Assembly (NCBI GenBank): GCA_030625905.1
Contig: DAOUQA010000097.1
Coordinates: 1 to 7,969, forward strand
Direction of reading: 5' to 3'
Source: Kiritimatiellales bacterium
GTDB lineage: Bacteria > Verrucomicrobiota > Kiritimatiellia > Kiritimatiellales > Pontiellaceae
Length of the DNA: 7,969 bases
Position 1 is the first letter of the stretch; every line of letters starts with the position of its first letter. A model generated the notes under the pieces. That model ran no database searches, was not told the DNA's origin, and saw nothing but the letters and a program-made list of their open reading frames with translations. The translations under genes were made by a program, and so were the position numbers. This document shows positions 5,944 to 7,969 of this stretch, in pieces.

Positions 5944-6135
5944 ATGCGGATCGATTACATAAAAAGCGCCGTGGTCTGCGCGCTCATGCTGTCCCGATGC
6001 TGGGGTGGGGCGGAGCATCGGAAGCCGAATCTGGTTTTCGTGTTTGCCGACCAGTGGCGTGCGCAGGCGGTGGGCTATACCGTGGACGCCGATGGCACCA
6101 TCCCCTATGAAAGAAAGGAACCCTATGACTCATAA
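5944..6135 (+). pseudogene. Truncated sulfatase remnant (signal peptide and first strand only)
   Basis: A 63-codon frame with ATG 5944 and TAA 6133-6135. Residues 1-24 look like a signal peptide: R and K near the start, the hydrophobic AVVCALML, then GGA. It is followed by KPNLVFVFADQWRAQAVGY (27-45). This is the first beta strand of formylglycine-dependent sulfatases, and D36 is the first metal ligand. Sulfatases are usually 450-600 residues and need a C/S-x-P-S-R motif that would come some tens of residues later. Here homology stops at GY and is followed by 18 unrelated residues (TVDADGTIPYERKEPYDS). The likeliest explanation is a large internal deletion. The ribosome binding site and first 11 bases of the rhamnosidase gene lie inside this frame. 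No Shine-Dalgarno precedes ATG 5944. Confidence 0.75.
6114..6120 (+). promoter_or_regulatory. Ribosome binding site of the rhamnosidase gene
   Basis: AAAGGAA ends four bases before ATG 6125. It decides the rhamnosidase start, because that ATG is followed directly by a signal peptide, whereas the longer frame from GTG 6005 adds residues that only mirror the sulfatase remnant out of frame. Confidence 0.75.
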
Positions 6136-7897
6136 ATGGATATATTCAACCTTATACCTGTTGGCTGTTGCGCGGCTGGCTGCGGGCGCGCCCACGCATC
6201 TGGTGGATGAAAAACCGGTCAGTATCGCCCACGCTGCCTCCGGCGTATTCGTTGTCGATTTTGGGCGGGTTGCTTTCGGCAATATTCGGCTGTCGCCGCC
6301 CGCCGGTGCCGATGGGGATGTTGTGGTTCATTTCGGCGAGGCTTTTACCAAGGGTCGGATCAACCGCGAGCCGCCGGGAACCGTGCGCTACAATAAAACA
6401 ACGGTGACGCTGGACGGAAAGAAACCTGTCGTCGCGACGCCTCCGGCAGACAAACGAAACACCGAGGTAAACAGCTCGCAACATTCGCCCGCGATTCTCA
6501 CGCCGCCGGAGTGGGGCGTCGTGTTGCCGTTCCGCTGGGTCGAGATCGAAGGCTGGGACGGCGAATTACGCCCGGAGCACATTGTCCGGCAGTCCGCCTT
6601 TGCATCGACTTGGGACGATGATGCGGCTTCCTTTAAATCGTCCGACGAAATGCTCAACCAAATCTGGGAGCTGAGCCGCTATTCGATCAAGGCCACCACC
6701 TTTGCCGGGATCTATGTGGATGGCGATCGCGAGCGTATTCCCTACGAAGCCGACGCCCACCTCAACCAGCTTAGCCAGTACTACACCGACAACGATATCC
6801 AGATGGCGCGCGACACCTTCGACCATTTAATGAAACACCCCACCTGGCCGACCGAGTGGGCGCCGTTCATGGTCTTCATGGCTTACGCGGATTGGATGCA
6901 CACGGGCGATGCCACTTGGCTGGCGCCACGCTATGAATCGCTCAAGGGCAAGCTGTTGCTGGAGCGCGTGGGCGAGGATGGACTGGTGGCCAGTAACGAA
7001 AAACAGGTCAAGCGGGACGACATCGTCGATTGGCCGCCCAATGAGCGCGACGGCTATGTCTTCACTTCGCGCAACACCGTCATGAACGCGTTCCATTTGC
7101 AAGCCATGAAGTTGATGGGAAAAATGGCCCATGTACTTGGAAGGGACAATGAAGCGGCCGATTTTGAATTGAAGGTTCCCGCGACCTACGCGGCATTTCA
7201 GCAGACTTTTTTTGATTCTGAAACAGGGCTCTATAAAGACGGTATTGGTACCGAACACCGTTCGCTACATGCCAACCTATTCCCGCTCGCTTTCGGGCTG
7301 GTACCGGAAGGGAGTCGCGTAAAAATGGCGGAATGGTTAGTTAGTCGAGGCATGAAAGGTTCGGTCTATGCCGCGCAATACCTGATGGAAGGGCTTTTTG
7401 AAAACGGGGCGGATCGACAGGCGGTTGAGCTGATGACTGCGGAAAACGAGCGCAGCTGGCGGCACATGGTCGAAAGCGGCACCACCATCACGTGGGAGGC
7501 GTGGGATCAAAAATACAAGCCGAACCAGGACTGGAACCACGCATGGGGTGCTGGACCCGCCAATCTGCTGCCGCGCTATATCCTTGGCGCGCGGCCTCTG
7601 ACGCCCGGTTGGGAAACCGCGCTCATTCGTCCGAGTACCGGCGGGTTGGCCTTTGCCAAAGGCAAGGTGCCCACGCCGCGCGGCCCGATCTTTATTGATT
7701 GGGGGAAATCGGATACCTTCACGCTTTCAGTAACGCTCCCGGAGGGAATGGGGGCGCGGGTGGAACTTCCAATGGTCGGAACCTCTTCTGGCGTGTTCCG
7801 CGACGGTCGGCCCATAAAGGCAAAGCGTGCCGGCGATCGCTGGGTGGTAGACGGGGAAGCCAAAGGAACGGCAATCTTCGAGGTGAGGAGAAAATGA
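6125..7897 (+). CDS. Secreted alpha-L-rhamnosidase, glycoside hydrolase family 78 type
   Basis: A 590-residue enzyme predicted to release terminal alpha-L-rhamnose from glycans. Residues 1-22 form a signal peptide (hydrophobic LYLLAVARLAAGA), so it is exported; there is no lipobox cysteine. A beta-sandwich domain spans about 36-160. The (alpha/alpha)6 catalytic domain spans about 165-500 and a C-terminal beta domain about 505-585. The GH78 acid motif is YVDGDRERIPYEAD (197-210). E203 corresponds to the proposed general acid, and D199/D201 and D210 are nearby acidic residues. The loop is one residue shorter than the common DCPQRERLGWTGD form. E458 in TTITWEAWD is the likely base partner, and H472 lies in WNHAWGA. 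It is shorter than many GH78 enzymes because the extra N-terminal domains are missing. It overlaps the sulfatase remnant by 11 bases and the next gene by 4. Substrate specificity beyond rhamnose is inferred. Confidence 0.92.
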   Translation: MTHKWIYSTLYLLAVARLAAGAPTHLVDEKPVSIAHAASGVFVVDFGRVAFGNIRLSPPAGADGDVVVHFGEAFTKGRINREPPGTVRYNKTTVTLDGKKPVVATPPADKRNTEVNSSQHSPAILTPPEWGVVLPFRWVEIEGWDGELRPEHIVRQSAFASTWDDDAASFKSSDEMLNQIWELSRYSIKATTFAGIYVDGDRERIPYEADAHLNQLSQYYTDNDIQMARDTFDHLMKHPTWPTEWAPFMVFMAYADWMHTGDATWLAPRYESLKGKLLLERVGEDGLVASNEKQVKRDDIVDWPPNERDGYVFTSRNTVMNAFHLQAMKLMGKMAHVLGRDNEAADFELKVPATYAAFQQTFFDSETGLYKDGIGTEHRSLHANLFPLAFGLVPEGSRVKMAEWLVSRGMKGSVYAAQYLMEGLFENGADRQAVELMTAENERSWRHMVESGTTITWEAWDQKYKPNQDWNHAWGAGPANLLPRYILGARPLTPGWETALIRPSTGGLAFAKGKVPTPRGPIFIDWGKSDTFTLSVTLPEGMGARVELPMVGTSSGVFRDGRPIKAKRAGDRWVVDGEAKGTAIFEVRRK

Positions 7898-7969
7898 ACA
7901 AAGGTGCGGTAGCTCTATTATGTTTACTCCAGGTTGCGTCCTTCGCTGCAGGAAAACCCAACATTATTT
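7894..7969 (+). CDS. Sulfatase, N-terminal fragment (runs off window)
   Basis: Only 25 complete codons are visible. ATG 7894 overlaps the rhamnosidase stop as ATGA and has GAGGAG three bases upstream, so the two genes are probably translationally coupled. The peptide starts with a signal peptide (MNKGAVALLCLLQVASFAAG) and then reads KPNII, the typical opening of the first beta strand of S1-family sulfatases just after the cleavage site. The catalytic motif lies outside the window, so the call rests on the opening residues and the context. The LLQVAS segment has no lipobox. It would desulfate the glycan attacked by the rhamnosidase. Confidence 0.7.
   Translation, partial: MNKGAVALLCLLQVASFAAGKPNII

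Noticed and set aside
6005..6124. Longer N-terminus for the rhamnosidase from GTG 6005
   Set aside because: The extra 40 residues are the sulfatase remnant read out of frame and would bury the signal peptide. ATG 6125 has its own ribosome binding site.

Overview
The window looks like chromosomal DNA from a moderately GC-rich bacterium that degrades polysaccharides. My best guess is the PVC superphylum, probably Kiritimatiellota or a near relative. This is inferred from a sulfatase plus alpha-L-rhamnosidase cassette, signal peptides on the secreted enzymes, and the comF-accD-folC block. No marker gene in the window proves the lineage.

Left part (1-3379, + strand): the 3' end of an unrecognised protein with a Pro/Glu-rich linker, then a repeat-like hairpin, then three closely spaced housekeeping genes. 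These are a ComF-family phosphoribosyltransferase-like protein, the acetyl-CoA carboxylase beta subunit (accD), and folylpolyglutamate/dihydrofolate synthase (folC). The gaps of 14 and 28 bases suggest one operon.

Middle (3380-4678): folC and a leftward AraC-family regulator converge on about 230 bases. That stretch holds two hairpins and an orphan minus-strand reading frame that looks coding but has no convincing start. The regulator has an N-terminal cupin domain like RhaS/RhaR and is divergent from rhaA. The 169-base divergent gap holds a CAATGC/GCATTG dyad and a block of 7-base-spaced CGTGA/TCACG repeats that could fold two mutually exclusive ways.

Right part (4679-7969, + strand): a rhamnose cassette. 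It contains a complete L-rhamnose isomerase (419 aa, same length and metal-ligand numbering as E. coli RhaA), a 63-codon remnant of a sulfatase start, a secreted GH78-type alpha-L-rhamnosidase (590 aa), and the first 25 codons of a second sulfatase that runs off the window. The likely logic is that secreted sulfatases and the rhamnosidase free L-rhamnose from a sulfated rhamnose-containing glycan, the isomerase makes L-rhamnulose inside the cell, and the AraC-type protein senses rhamnose. Kinase, aldolase and transporter genes are not in the window.

The most unusual points are the gutted sulfatase inside the cassette, the orphan frame behind the regulator, and the heptad-repeat leader of rhaA. 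I see no tRNA, rRNA, CRISPR array, transposase or phage gene.
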